Both the position numbers and the translations under genes were made by a program. From the NCBI GenBank assembly GCA_023410055.1, contig JAEYQK010000106.1, forward strand, positions 33,948 to 97,947: a stretch of DNA of 64,000 bases, in the 5' to 3' direction. Below, piece by piece: positions 7,207 through 16,680 of this stretch (the stretch's first letter is position 1; each line of letters begins with the position of its first letter). Below the pieces are notes generated by a model. It did no database searches and was not told the origin of the DNA. It was given only the letters and a program-made list of their open reading frames with translations. The stretch is from Acidobacteriota bacterium (GTDB lineage: Bacteria; Acidobacteriota; Terriglobia; Terriglobales; Acidobacteriaceae).

Positions 7207-9000
7207 TTACATTGCAGCAGCTGTTTCTGTTTCAGCTGCTCCGATCAAAGCCTGCATGAGCGGTACGATTTCCGCGATAGTAGCATCCTGAGACTCACGT
7301 GTCGAGCGACGGAAGACCTCAATCTTACCTTCCGAAAGCTTCTTCCCGATGGTAATGCGGAACGGGATACCGACCAGGTCGGCGTCCTTGAACTTTACGC
7401 CAGGCCGCTCGTCGCGATCATCAAGCAGCACGTCCAGGCCAGCGGCTTCGAGTTTCTGTGCGATGTCGACGGCTGCCTTAAGAAGCGCCTCGTCCTTCAC
7501 GTTCGTCGCCGAGACGACAACCTGATAAGGCGCGACACTCGGGGGCAACCAGAAGCCGTTTTCGTCATGATTCTGCTCGATCATTGATGTCAGGATACGT
7601 TCTATGCCGATCCCATAGCTGCCCATGATCGGCGTAACCTCCTTGCCATCTTTGTCTAGCACGCGAGCGCCCATTGACTCCGAGTACTTGTAGCCCAGTT
7701 TGAATATGTGCCCTATTTCCACGGTTTTACCGAGCTTTAAGGGGGTGCTGCAGGTGGGGCAGCCTTCGCCCTCTTCGACGTTACGGATGTCGGCCCACTG
7801 TGTGTCAGCGACAACGAAATCGTGTCCGGGCGTCACGTTGCGGAGGTGGTAGTCAAGTTTGTTCGCGCCGGAAATCAGGTTTTTCCGACCCTGCAAGGCA
7901 CGATCGACGAATACGGCGGCCTTTACGCCTTTCAAGCTGCGCTCGTTAACACCGATGGGGCCCAGGAAGCCGGCTGGGGAATCGAAAACCGCGATTATCT
8001 CTTCCTCGTGCATCGGGCGGAACTCGTAGCCCGGCAGTACGGCTGACAGCTTAGCCTCGTTGACGCTGTGATCGCCACGAACGAATGCGATCACCGGAAG
8101 CTCTTTCTTCTCTTTGCCTTCGGCGGGCTTCAGCTCGATGCCGATCAGAGCAAGGGTCTTAATCTTGTTCTTCGGGGAGACGCCCAGGAACTTCGAAACC
8201 TCTTCGATGGTTTTCATGCCGGGCGTGTGGACGAGTTCAGGCTTGCCGTCGCCAGTTGGAGCATAGTCCTCGACGGGTGCAAGTTGCGAAGTTGCTTTCT
8301 CCAGGTTGGCGGCGTATCCGCACTTCGGGCAGCTTGCAACGAGGTCTTCGCCCGCGTCGGTGTAGACCATGAATTCGTGAGAGGCTGATCCGCCCATAGA
8401 GCCAGAGTGTGCTTCGACGGCGACGTATTTCAGCCCACAGCGATCGAAAATTCGGCAATAAGTTTCGTAATGCTTCTTGTAACTGACGTCAAGTCCGGCG
8501 GCATCGATATCGAAGGAATATGCGTCCTTCATGGTGAACTGACGCACGCGGAGCAGGCCGGATTTGGGGCGCGGTTCGTCGCGGAACTTAGCCTGAATCT
8601 GGTACCAGATTTGAGGCAACTGTTTGTAACTGCGAAGTTCCTTGCGGGCGATATCGGTCATGATCTCTTCTTCGGTCATGCCGAGGCAGAGGTCGGCACC
8701 CTTGCGGTCTTTCAGGCGGAACATATTGTCGCCCATGACTGTCCAGCGGCCACTGGCTTCCCATACTTCGCGCGGATGGAGCGCGGGCAGGTAGAACTCC
8801 TGCGCGATCTTGTCCATTTCTTCGCGGACCACGTTGGTGATCTTGAGAATGGTGCGCTGTCCGAGGAACAGATAACTATAAATGCCGGCGGCAAGCTGTC
8901 GGATGTAACCGGCACGGACAAGGAACTTGTGGCTGGCGACTTCGGCGTCAGCAGGCGCCTCGCGGAGGGTGGGGATAAACAGTTGTGACCAACGATGCAT
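7207..9000 (-). CDS. proS: Prolyl-tRNA synthetase
   Basis: This 597-residue enzyme is a class II aminoacyl-tRNA synthetase that charges tRNA(Pro). The N-terminus MHRWSQLFIPTLREAPADAE is typical of the bacterial-type ProRS. Motif 2 is in FRDEPRPKSGLLRVRQFTMK and motif 3 is in GSYGIGIERI. Between them lies a long insertion domain of the YbaK/INS editing type, with a CxxC pair before it (CPKCGYAANLEKA). The C-terminal anticodon-binding domain follows. The length matches the family. The start ATG at 9000 is the first residue of the conserved N-terminus. Confidence 0.96.
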   Translation of the reverse strand: MHRWSQLFIPTLREAPADAEVASHKFLVRAGYIRQLAAGIYSYLFLGQRTILKITNVVREEMDKIAQEFYLPALHPREVWEASGRWTVMGDNMFRLKDRKGADLCLGMTEEEIMTDIARKELRSYKQLPQIWYQIQAKFRDEPRPKSGLLRVRQFTMKDAYSFDIDAAGLDVSYKKHYETYCRIFDRCGLKYVAVEAHSGSMGGSASHEFMVYTDAGEDLVASCPKCGYAANLEKATSQLAPVEDYAPTGDGKPELVHTPGMKTIEEVSKFLGVSPKNKIKTLALIGIELKPAEGKEKKELPVIAFVRGDHSVNEAKLSAVLPGYEFRPMHEEEIIAVFDSPAGFLGPIGVNERSLKGVKAAVFVDRALQGRKNLISGANKLDYHLRNVTPGHDFVVADTQWADIRNVEEGEGCPTCSTPLKLGKTVEIGHIFKLGYKYSESMGARVLDKDGKEVTPIMGSYGIGIERILTSMIEQNHDENGFWLPPSVAPYQVVVSATNVKDEALLKAAVDIAQKLEAAGLDVLLDDRDERPGVKFKDADLVGIPFRITIGKKLSEGKIEVFRRSTRESQDATIAEIVPLMQALIGAAETETAAAM

Positions 9001-9349
9001 TCTTATTCAGGACCTCGTTCGGAATTCTCAATTGTAAATGACTGTCCGTCTGATCTTGAACCGGAGTTGACGGCAGATCAATTTTCGAATCCAAACAGCA
9101 CTTTATTTCGTCTTAAAGTGCAAGTAGTAGCCTATTAGGTTTTGTTGCCGTGTCAGCTTCTGCGCAGGGCCTCTGGGAACGCCGCACCACGATCGGGCAT
9201 AGACGGTACGTAGAGCACGAAAGCTGTCAAAAAGATGTGAGATTACTCTTGTTGGTGGTCTAAAGAGTGCGTCGTAAACGTTTTCAAGGCTACTTATGCA
9301 AAGTCGTGCTCATCTCACAGATTGACGTCAGAGTTCTGGGAGGGCGCTG
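9001..9349. other. Intergenic region between proS and the histidine kinase
   Basis: No gene is seen in these 349 bases. The region must hold the divergent promoters for proS and the kinase. It contains an 8-bp perfect inverted repeat, GCACTTTA/TAAAGTGC (9098-9105, 9114-9121), with an 8-base spacer. This could be an operator or a leader hairpin. There is also a stretch GTTTTCAAGGCTACTTA (from 9280) that closely resembles one upstream of the FecR-domain gene. Confidence 0.4.
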
Positions 9350-11650
9350 TTGAGGGTCCCCGTTGAGGATAAACAGGCGATGTTGAAACCAGCGAAGGTG
9401 GTGTCCACTCGCTCTGTACTTGTTCGCTATTTGGTAGCGATCATTTTACCCATACTTGCGTTTGTTCCAAGTTTGACGCAACTCCCTGAGTTTGGGTTCG
9501 TCCCCACCTTCTTCACGTTTCTTGCAGCCATCGTGGTCGCGACCTGGTTTGGAGGTGCGAAGCCAGGTTTTGTGTCAGTGCTGGTGAGCTTCGCAGAACT
9601 CGCGTATTTTGCTTTCAAGTTTGATTCGGCCCAGATCTTATCGACAGCGGGTGCAGTTCGCTACGCGTTGTTTGGAGCTGCTGCATTATTGATCTGGGGG
9701 CTGATGTCTGCCCTGTTGCAGTCGCGGTCTGAACTGGAGCGAATGAACCTGCGTTTCGGCGGAGTGGTACAGATTTCCGAAGACGCGATCATCAGCGTGG
9801 ATGAACAGCAGAACGTCACGTTGTTTAACTCCGGAGCTGAAAAGATATTCGGTTATAAGCCGGAAGAGATCATCGGGAAGCCGCTCAACCTATTGCTTCC
9901 CGAGCGCTATCGCCACATGCACACCGGCCAAGTGGCCGCATTCAAGAAGGCGCCTGATGCACTGCGCGCGATGGCGGAACGGCGCACGATCTATGGTCTC
10001 CGCAAAGATAGCTCGGAGTTTCCGGCTGAAGCGTCGATCTCGAAATTCGTAGCAGAAGGGCAAAGGATTCTCACGGTCCGCTTGCGCGATGTAACCGCGC
10101 AAAAGGCGGCCGAAAGAGGATTGCGCGAACTTGCAGCCATCGTGACTTCGTCCGAGGACGCAATCATAGGCGAGAGCCTGGAAGGAATCATCACAAGTTG
10201 GAACGCCGGGGCCGAAAAGATATTCGGCTACAAGGCTGCGGAGGCGATTGGGAAGCATGCTGCGATGATGCTCCCGATGGAAAATGCGAATGAAGTCACG
10301 GAGAACGTGGAACGTGCGAGCAGAGGAGAGGGATTCCGCAGAGAGTCGGTTCGTGTCTGCAAGGAAGGCAAGAAGATATCGGTGTCGCTGACTGTATCTC
10401 CGATCAAGGACGAAGGAAAAGTAGTCGGCGTTTCGACCATAGTTCGTGACATCAGCGATCGCAAAAAGTTGGAAGAGCAACTGCGGCAATCACAAAAGAT
10501 GGAGGCCGTGGGCCGGTTGGCCGGCGGGATAGCACACGACTTCAACAATCTTTTGAGCGTCATCGTCGGATACACATATGTTTTGCAGTCGAGCTTGCCC
10601 AATGATGAGACGCTGAAGGAAGCGGCGGAGCAGGTAATGAACGCGGCCGACAAGGCCAGTTCGCTGACCAGACAGCTATTGGCCTTTAGCAGACGGCAGG
10701 TGTTGCAGGCCGAGGTAATCAACCTCAACGACATTCTGTCCGGCATGGAGAAGATGCTCCCCAGGGTCATCGGAGAGGACGTCGAGATTCGTGCTTTCCG
10801 CACTCCGAACATCCGACGAGTCAAAGCCGACCCGGGGCAGATCGAGCAAGTAATCATGAATCTGGTCGTGAACGCTCGCGATGCTATGCCGAATGGCGGC
10901 AAGCTGACGATTGAAACCGCAGACGTCCGTTTCAACGGTCACGATGCTTCAATTCACAACGTAGTGCCCGGCAACTACGTGATGCTGGCAGTTTCGGATA
11001 CCGGTATCGGAATGGACTCGGAGACGCGTGCGAAGATATTCGAGCCATTCTTCACCACCAAAGAGGCAGGGCGGGGGACCGGACTAGGGCTGGCGACCGT
11101 TTACGGAATCGTAAATCAAAGTGGCGGGCATATTTGGGTCTACAGCGAAGTGGGCAAGGGTACCACGTTTAAAATCTACTTCCCGGCGACAGCGGTCGAA
11201 CCGGAGCCGTCGCGCATTTCTCACGAACCTCAGTTCGCGCTTACCGGACACGAAACGATCCTGCTTGTGGAAGACGAATCGAGTCTGAGGAGCCTTATCG
11301 AACAGGTGCTCAGCGCGCAGGGGTACAAGGTGTTGGTGGCCACCATGGGAGAAGCTGCTCTCGATATCGTGAAGCATCACAGCGGCAATATCGACGTGCT
11401 TATCACGGACGTTGTCATGCCCAAGATGGGCGGGCAGTTGCTCGCCGAACAACTGACCCAGTCACATCCGGAAATGAAGATTATTTTCATGTCCGGGTAT
11501 ACAAATAACGCGCTGTTGCATAATGAGTCGCTACCGGAAGGCTCGCTGTTCCTGCAAAAGCCCTTTACGCCGGACGTGCTGCTCCGTAAGGTCCGCGGAG
11601 CAATTTCATCCCGAACCGCAGCATCGCTGCCCCACAAGAAGGCCATCTAG
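9350..11650 (+). CDS. Membrane hybrid histidine kinase with PAS domains and receiver
   Basis: This 766-residue sensor kinase begins with a multi-pass membrane region resembling the DUF4118 sensor module (about residues 20-125). Two PAS domains follow (about 135-250 and 260-375). The HisKA domain carries His396 in GGIAHDFNN, and the HATPase domain has GxGLGLATVYGIV. The C-terminal receiver has phospho-acceptor Asp687 in LITDVVMPKMGG. Autophosphorylation on His and transfer to its own receiver are expected. No DNA-binding output domain is present and no partner regulator is adjacent. The TTG at 9350 has GGGAGG at suitable spacing. An ATG at 9380 with GAGGAT is the alternative. The gene precedes dinB by 49 bases. 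Confidence 0.9.
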   Translation: MRVPVEDKQAMLKPAKVVSTRSVLVRYLVAIILPILAFVPSLTQLPEFGFVPTFFTFLAAIVVATWFGGAKPGFVSVLVSFAELAYFAFKFDSAQILSTAGAVRYALFGAAALLIWGLMSALLQSRSELERMNLRFGGVVQISEDAIISVDEQQNVTLFNSGAEKIFGYKPEEIIGKPLNLLLPERYRHMHTGQVAAFKKAPDALRAMAERRTIYGLRKDSSEFPAEASISKFVAEGQRILTVRLRDVTAQKAAERGLRELAAIVTSSEDAIIGESLEGIITSWNAGAEKIFGYKAAEAIGKHAAMMLPMENANEVTENVERASRGEGFRRESVRVCKEGKKISVSLTVSPIKDEGKVVGVSTIVRDISDRKKLEEQLRQSQKMEAVGRLAGGIAHDFNNLLSVIVGYTYVLQSSLPNDETLKEAAEQVMNAADKASSLTRQLLAFSRRQVLQAEVINLNDILSGMEKMLPRVIGEDVEIRAFRTPNIRRVKADPGQIEQVIMNLVVNARDAMPNGGKLTIETADVRFNGHDASIHNVVPGNYVMLAVSDTGIGMDSETRAKIFEPFFTTKEAGRGTGLGLATVYGIVNQSGGHIWVYSEVGKGTTFKIYFPATAVEPEPSRISHEPQFALTGHETILLVEDESSLRSLIEQVLSAQGYKVLVATMGEAALDIVKHHSGNIDVLITDVVMPKMGGQLLAEQLTQSHPEMKIIFMSGYTNNALLHNESLPEGSLFLQKPFTPDVLLRKVRGAISSRTAASLPHKKAI

Positions 11651-11699
11651 GCCTCTCTTTTGGCTCCCGTTCTCGACAATTGACGGGTAAGCTTGGCAT

Positions 11700-12926
11700 G
11701 TGCGGACTGTTTTCCACGTCGACATGGATGCCTTTTTTGTAAGCGTAGAGGAGTTGTTCGATCCTACGCTGAAGGGCAAACCCGTGGTTGTGGGAGGAAG
11801 GCCCAACGAGCGGGGCGTGGTGTCGGCGGCGTCGTACGCAGCGCGGAAATTCGGCGTGCATTCGGCAATGCCGCTAAGGACGGCCTATAAGCTCTGTCCA
11901 CAGGCAGTATTCGTCGATGGGCATCCTGAACGATATAGGGAATACTCGCACAAGGTCTTCGAGGTACTGCAACGGTTTTCACCCAAAGTGGAGATGGCGT
12001 CGATTGACGAAGCCTATCTGGACATGACGGGCACAGAAAAGTTGTTGGGGGTCCCCTTTAAGGCCGCGAACGATCTCCACAGTCAAGTTAAGCAATCCAC
12101 GCAGCTCAACTGCTCCATAGGAATAGCAACGTCGCGACTGGTGGCAAAGGTCTGTTCCGACCAGGCCAAGCCAAATGGGATACTGTTCATCGTTCCCGGG
12201 ATGGAAGCGAGTTTTCTTGCGCCCTTGCCGGTGGAAAAGATTCCTGGGGTAGGCAAGGTCACGGCGAAGTCGCTTCACGACCTAGGGATCAAGCTTGTTG
12301 GTGATCTCGCGAAGCTGGACGAAGATTTTCTCGCGGAGCGCTTTGGCAAGTGGGGGTTGGCGCTTGCGGGGAAATCAAAGGGACTCGACGCGGGCGGGTG
12401 GTTCGACGAAGAGATTGGCGAAGGCGATGATCCGAAATCGATCAGCCATGAGCACACGTTTGGTATCGATACGGCCGACCAGCAGCAACTGGAGATGACG
12501 CTGGCGCGATTGTCAGAAATGGTCGGTCGCAGGCTGCGCGAAAACGGGCTTCATGCACGAACCGTACAGCTGAAACTGCGATACAAGGACTTCAGCACGA
12601 TCACGCGGGCACGTTCCCTAAAGTCAGCGACGCAAATCGACGGTGAAATTCTTTCGGAGATTCGCGCTCTCTTTCGTGCGAACTGGAAGCGAGGAGAAGC
12701 CATTCGTCTGCTGGGCGTGCACTGTTCGGGATTCGAAAACTCAGAGGGGCAGCTCGGCTTGCTGGAAGGCGATCAGCACGACAAGTGGAAGAAAGCTCTT
12801 TCGGCGGCGGACAAGCTGAGGGACAAGTTTGGTGAGTCCGCGGTTTCACTTGCGTCGGGAATGCGCGGAGCCTTCAAAGAGAAGACGCATGAAAACCCGG
12901 CGGGCTTGCCGGGGAAGAGGAAGTGA
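11700..12926 (+). CDS. dinB: DNA polymerase IV (Y-family translesion polymerase)
   Basis: This 408-residue Y-family polymerase copies past damaged bases. It opens with FHVDMDAFFVSVEE, which supplies the first metal-binding Asp. SIDEAYLDMT supplies the Asp-Glu pair of the palm, and CSIGIATSRLVAK belongs to the palm/finger core. A helix-hairpin-helix thumb follows (IPGVGKVTAKSLHDLGI), then the little finger domain with SHEHTFG. The end GKRK is basic and lacks an obvious QLxLF clamp-binding box, although EGQLGLLE at about residue 350 may serve. The start is a GTG. The gene follows the histidine kinase closely and may share its transcript. Confidence 0.95.
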   Translation: MRTVFHVDMDAFFVSVEELFDPTLKGKPVVVGGRPNERGVVSAASYAARKFGVHSAMPLRTAYKLCPQAVFVDGHPERYREYSHKVFEVLQRFSPKVEMASIDEAYLDMTGTEKLLGVPFKAANDLHSQVKQSTQLNCSIGIATSRLVAKVCSDQAKPNGILFIVPGMEASFLAPLPVEKIPGVGKVTAKSLHDLGIKLVGDLAKLDEDFLAERFGKWGLALAGKSKGLDAGGWFDEEIGEGDDPKSISHEHTFGIDTADQQQLEMTLARLSEMVGRRLRENGLHARTVQLKLRYKDFSTITRARSLKSATQIDGEILSEIRALFRANWKRGEAIRLLGVHCSGFENSEGQLGLLEGDQHDKWKKALSAADKLRDKFGESAVSLASGMRGAFKEKTHENPAGLPGKRK

Positions 12927-12979
12927 ACTGACTATGGCTTGCTCCGCGGGAACATTCGAGTCCCACGGAGCAATTCTAT

Positions 12980-13612
12980 TTATCGGCTGGGAACCTGGAG
13001 CGGCCGGTCAAGGCGTAATTCGAGCTGCTGGCCCTTGTCTAGTTTCAGGTCGCGATTGAGCAGGAGTCCGGTGACGCCACCGCCAACTGCGCCGATTCCG
13101 GCTCCGATCGCAGCGCCCTTGCCGCCTCCGGCAGCAGCACCTGCCGCTGCGCCGATTCCGGCTCCGACGGCGATGGTTTCGATGGTGCGAGTCTTGTTCG
13201 CGCCCTTGCGCTCGATCTCGCCCTCTTCATTCGTTTTCATCGCATGTTCGCCGGGCACATCGGAAATGGTTGCTATAAGCGGCATCCATCCATGGTTGGT
13301 TTCAATCTCGTCGAAGCTGAGCAGGATGCGTCCGTGCATGCCGCGGTCGACGCCGCTAACGTGCCCTTTGATTTTCTTGCCGCGTGGAATCGTCTGCCCA
13401 TTGGGAGCAATGAGGTCCTCGGCCAATTTGGCCTTGAAATGCTTCCCTTGCTCGACCTTGTTGGTGTCGAGCTTATCGTCAAGCCGAACGATGAATCGCG
13501 TGCCGTCCGGAATGTAGTTCGGGCCGTAACCCGTCCCGGTCTGGGCCAAGAGTGGGAGCGCAGAAAGGAATACTGCGAGAGCGGAGAATCGAAACAACGA
13601 TCGCCTGATCAT
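12980..13612 (-). CDS. Exported protein with a glycine-zipper segment
   Basis: This 210-residue protein has a signal peptide (MIRRSLFRFSALAVFLSALP, cleavage near ALAQ-like LLAQ). A beta-rich domain follows with a conserved-looking stretch on sugar- or ion-type exclusion (RFIVRLDDKLDTNKV, IPRGKKIKGHVSG). Near the C-terminus is a glycine-zipper membrane segment with repeated GAGIGAAAGAA and GAGIGAVGGG. Such segments pack in the outer membrane or periplasmic space, and the function is unknown. The upstream frame is open to 13846, but its translation covers only a palindromic repeat. The ATG at 13612 has GAGG upstream and begins the signal peptide. Confidence 0.75.
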   Translation of the reverse strand: MIRRSLFRFSALAVFLSALPLLAQTGTGYGPNYIPDGTRFIVRLDDKLDTNKVEQGKHFKAKLAEDLIAPNGQTIPRGKKIKGHVSGVDRGMHGRILLSFDEIETNHGWMPLIATISDVPGEHAMKTNEEGEIERKGANKTRTIETIAVGAGIGAAAGAAAGGGKGAAIGAGIGAVGGGVTGLLLNRDLKLDKGQQLELRLDRPLQVPSR

Positions 13613-13707
13613 AGAAGAACCTCTATCGTTAGTTGACGAAGTCGCGCGCCCTGTCCTGCGAGTAGGAACACGGTTGGAAGAAGGTAGTTTCGGTCGGAAT
13701 CTCAGGG

Positions 13708-13733
13708 CGCACCCTCCCTTTGGGAAGGGTGCG
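13708..13733. repeat. Palindromic repeat downstream of alanine dehydrogenase
   Basis: Arms CGCACCCTCCC (13708-13718) and GGGAAGGGTGCG (13722-13733) pair with one bulged A. The hairpin lies between the ald stop and the next gene on the minus strand. No T-run follows, so I class it as a dispersed palindrome that may also slow transcription out of ald. Confidence 0.6.
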
Positions 13734-13749
13734 GCACCCGTTGGTCGAA

Positions 13750-14862
13750 CTAGAGCAGCTGCGCGATAGGAGTAAGCGGCAACCCGAGCGATTGAGCTAC
13801 GGCCGGATACGTTACCTTTCCCTTGAAGGTGTTGACGCCCTCGCAAACGCCGTTTTCGCGCTTGATCGTAGCAGTGACTCCGTTTTGAGCGAGCTTGAGC
13901 ACGTAGGGGAGCGTCGCATTCGTGAGCGCAAAGGTCGAAGTGTGCGGGACGGCGGCTGGCATATTCGTAACGCAGTAGTGCACCACGCCATCGACGACGT
14001 ACGAGGGATTGCTGTGCGTCGTCGGATGGGCGGTCTCAATGCAGCCACCCTGGTCGATGGCGACGTCGACGATCACCGCTCCCTTTTTCATGTTCGAGAC
14101 CATCTGCTTAGTCACGAGTTTTGGAGCAGCGCCACCAGGGATCAACACGGCGCCGATCACCAGATCGGCTTCGGAAGTGGCTTTGGCGATCGAGTAGGAG
14201 TTGGAGGCTAGTGTGCGTACGTGGCCTAGGAAGATATCATCGAGTTCGCGCAAGCGGTTGAGGCTGATGTCGATAAGGGTGACGTTCGCGCCCATGCCAT
14301 TGGCGATGCGCGCCGCGTTGGTGCCGACGATTCCGCCACCGATGACGACGACATTGGCGGGCGGTACGCCGGGCACTCCACCCAGAAGCACGCCGCGTCC
14401 GCCGCGCTCTGCTTCCAGATAACTCGCGCCGACTTGCACGGACATGCGTCCGGCAACTTCGGACATCGGTGTCAAAAGCGGCAGCGAGCCATGGCCGTCG
14501 CGGATCGTCTCATAGGCGATGCCGGTAACGTTCTTGTCCAGGAGGGCCTTAGTCAGTTCCGGAAGAGGGGCCAAGTGCAGGTAAGTGAACAGGGTCAGGC
14601 CATCGCGAAAGAGCGGATACTCGCTTGGGATGGGTTCCTTGACCTTGACGATCATGTCGGCGCGTTCCCATATCTGTTTCGCTTCGGGGACAATCTCAGC
14701 GCCAGCCTGTTTGTAGTCGTTGTCTGGGATAGATGACAAATCGCCAGCTTTCGCCTGGACCATTACTTTGTGGCCGTGATCAACAAGTGCTTTGACTCCA
14801 GCAGGAACGAGCCCAACGCGGGACTCGTGGTCTTTCACCTCTTTTGGAACTCCGATAATCAT
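13750..14862 (-). CDS. ald: Alanine dehydrogenase
   Basis: This 370-residue enzyme converts L-alanine to pyruvate and ammonia with NAD. The N-terminus MIIGVPKEVKDHESRVGLVP is the family signature, including the substrate-binding Arg. The catalytic His lies in YLHLAPLPELTKALL, and the Rossmann motif is GGGIVGTNAARIANGMGA. The block DQGGCIETAHPTTHSNPSY is also typical. The length matches the family. The ATG at 14862 has GAGG six bases upstream. The aldehyde dehydrogenase gene lies just upstream on the same strand, so the two may be co-transcribed and supply pyruvate and reducing power. Confidence 0.96.
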   Translation of the reverse strand: MIIGVPKEVKDHESRVGLVPAGVKALVDHGHKVMVQAKAGDLSSIPDNDYKQAGAEIVPEAKQIWERADMIVKVKEPIPSEYPLFRDGLTLFTYLHLAPLPELTKALLDKNVTGIAYETIRDGHGSLPLLTPMSEVAGRMSVQVGASYLEAERGGRGVLLGGVPGVPPANVVVIGGGIVGTNAARIANGMGANVTLIDISLNRLRELDDIFLGHVRTLASNSYSIAKATSEADLVIGAVLIPGGAAPKLVTKQMVSNMKKGAVIVDVAIDQGGCIETAHPTTHSNPSYVVDGVVHYCVTNMPAAVPHTSTFALTNATLPYVLKLAQNGVTATIKRENGVCEGVNTFKGKVTYPAVAQSLGLPLTPIAQLL

Positions 14863-14915
14863 ATTTAGCCTCTATACCGCGACGTTTGAGAATGGTCATC
14901 TGCCGGCTCTTGTAC

Positions 14916-16430
14916 TTACTCTGGCCGGTCAATTTGTGCTTTCTGCAGTTTGTCCGAGTAGTCCACGTAGACAGCTTTCCACTCGGTGTAGAAGTCGATG
15001 GCGCCGATGCCGCCTTCACGATGTCCGTTACCGGTCGCCTTGGTACCGCCGAATGGCAGATGAACCTCGGCACCGATCGTAGGCGCGTTGATGTAGGTGA
15101 TACCGGCGTACAGGTCGCGCATTGCGGCAAACGCACGGTTCACGTCTTTCGTGTAGAGCGAAGAAGAGAGACCGTACTGGATATTATTGGCGATCTCGAT
15201 CGCCTGCTCAAGGTCGTTGCAGGGAATGATCGAAACAACGGGGCCGAAAATTTCTTCCTGGGCGATGCGCATCTTCGGATCTACATCGGCAAAAACCGTC
15301 GGCTCCATGAAGTAGCCGTATCGGTAATCGCCACTGTCCAGGCGGTTGCCTCCGCAGAGCATTTTCGCGCCCTCGTTCTGGCCGACTTCGACATACTTGA
15401 GGTCGGTGTCAAGCTGGTTCTTGTTGATGGCTGGTCCCATCTCGACATCTTCGTCCAGCCCATTGCCTACCTTCAGATTCTTTGCGCGCGCTACGAATTC
15501 GTCCGTGAACTGCTGATAGACGCCCTTCTGGACGATGATGCGGCTAGTGGCCGTGCAGCGCTGGCCGGTGGTACCGAAAGCGCCCCAGAGTCCGCCTTCG
15601 AGAGCCAGTTCAAGATTAGCGTCATTGAGAACAATCATGGGATTCTTGCCGCCGAGTTCCAGGGAGCAGTGCTTAAAGCTTTTGGCACAAGATTGCCCAA
15701 CGATGCGACCGACGGCGCTTGAACCAGTCAGCGATACGGCGCGGACGTCGGGATGTTCTGTGATCGGAGCCCCTACTTCGGGTCCGAAGCCCGTGACGAT
15801 GTTGACCACCCCGCGCGGAATGCCAGCATCCGCGAGTGCCTGAACGAAATTGAAGGTCGAAAGCGGCGTGTCCTGTGCCGGCTTAATGACACAAGTATTT
15901 CCTGCCAGAATGGCGGGGAAGAGCTTCCATGACGGGATTGCCATGGGGAAGTTCCATGGCGTGATCATGCCACAGACGCCAAGGGGTTGGCGTACGCACA
16001 TGGCGAACTTGTTGGGGAGTTCGGAGGGGGTGGTCATGCCGAAAAGGCGGCGGCCTTCTCCGGCCATGTAATAGCCGGTGTCGATTGCCTCCTGGACATC
16101 CCCGCGGGTCTCCTTCAGAACTTTGCCCATCTCGCGCGTCATGTCACGGGAGTACTGTTCCTTGCGTTCTGTCAGGATGCGGGCGGCTTCATATAAAAGT
16201 TCGGCGCGGCGCGGGGCGGGCACAAGACGCCAGCGTTTGAAGGCTTGCTTGGCGGCATCGACCGCCATGTTGACGTCTTCGGGGCCAGATTTCTGGAAGA
16301 TGCCGATTACTTCGCGAGTATCGGCAGGGTTAATGTTCTCGAATGTTTCGCCGGTGCGGGCCTCGACCCATTCGCCGTCCACGTAGTTCCTGAAAACCTT
16401 CGCTTTGGCGGTAACCGCGTCAGTGGCCAT
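14916..16430 (-). CDS. NAD(P)-dependent aldehyde dehydrogenase
   Basis: This 504-residue member of the aldehyde dehydrogenase superfamily oxidises an aldehyde to a carboxylate. The catalytic Cys is in GTTGQRCTATSR and the general-base Glu is in LELGGKNPMIV. The coenzyme-binding stretch is ITPWNFPMAIPSWK, and the C-terminal block is LPFGGTKATGNGHREGG. The sequence resembles the branch that includes 2-oxoglutarate semialdehyde and aminoadipate semialdehyde dehydrogenases, but the substrate cannot be fixed from sequence. The ATG at 16430 has a perfect GGAGG upstream. An ATG at 16454 is further away. The ald gene follows on the same strand. Confidence 0.9.
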   Translation of the reverse strand: MATDAVTAKAKVFRNYVDGEWVEARTGETFENINPADTREVIGIFQKSGPEDVNMAVDAAKQAFKRWRLVPAPRRAELLYEAARILTERKEQYSRDMTREMGKVLKETRGDVQEAIDTGYYMAGEGRRLFGMTTPSELPNKFAMCVRQPLGVCGMITPWNFPMAIPSWKLFPAILAGNTCVIKPAQDTPLSTFNFVQALADAGIPRGVVNIVTGFGPEVGAPITEHPDVRAVSLTGSSAVGRIVGQSCAKSFKHCSLELGGKNPMIVLNDANLELALEGGLWGAFGTTGQRCTATSRIIVQKGVYQQFTDEFVARAKNLKVGNGLDEDVEMGPAINKNQLDTDLKYVEVGQNEGAKMLCGGNRLDSGDYRYGYFMEPTVFADVDPKMRIAQEEIFGPVVSIIPCNDLEQAIEIANNIQYGLSSSLYTKDVNRAFAAMRDLYAGITYINAPTIGAEVHLPFGGTKATGNGHREGGIGAIDFYTEWKAVYVDYSDKLQKAQIDRPE

Positions 16431-16680
16431 TAACACCTCCAAGCCGAATGGCAAAACGGATTATCCTACTCATTCCCGGGGATAGCCGCAACTGCGGCTT
16501 AGTTGGATGCGGAAATGGGCGGGGAACGATACATTACGGAAGTAATCCTGACAAGCGATGCCAAAGGCATAAAACGGCTGCGGGGTAACTGGAAGGTAAT
16601 GTTTTCAAGCTATTTACCCTATTGTTGCGGCAAAATGTTGTGTTAGTCTCGCAGGACTGAAGCTTCTGGGAAGACGTTGC

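Noticed and set aside
16520..16560. dif-like recombination site in the partial inverted repeat near 16530
   Set aside because: The stretch resembles only a short inverted repeat and does not match the XerCD site pattern I know.
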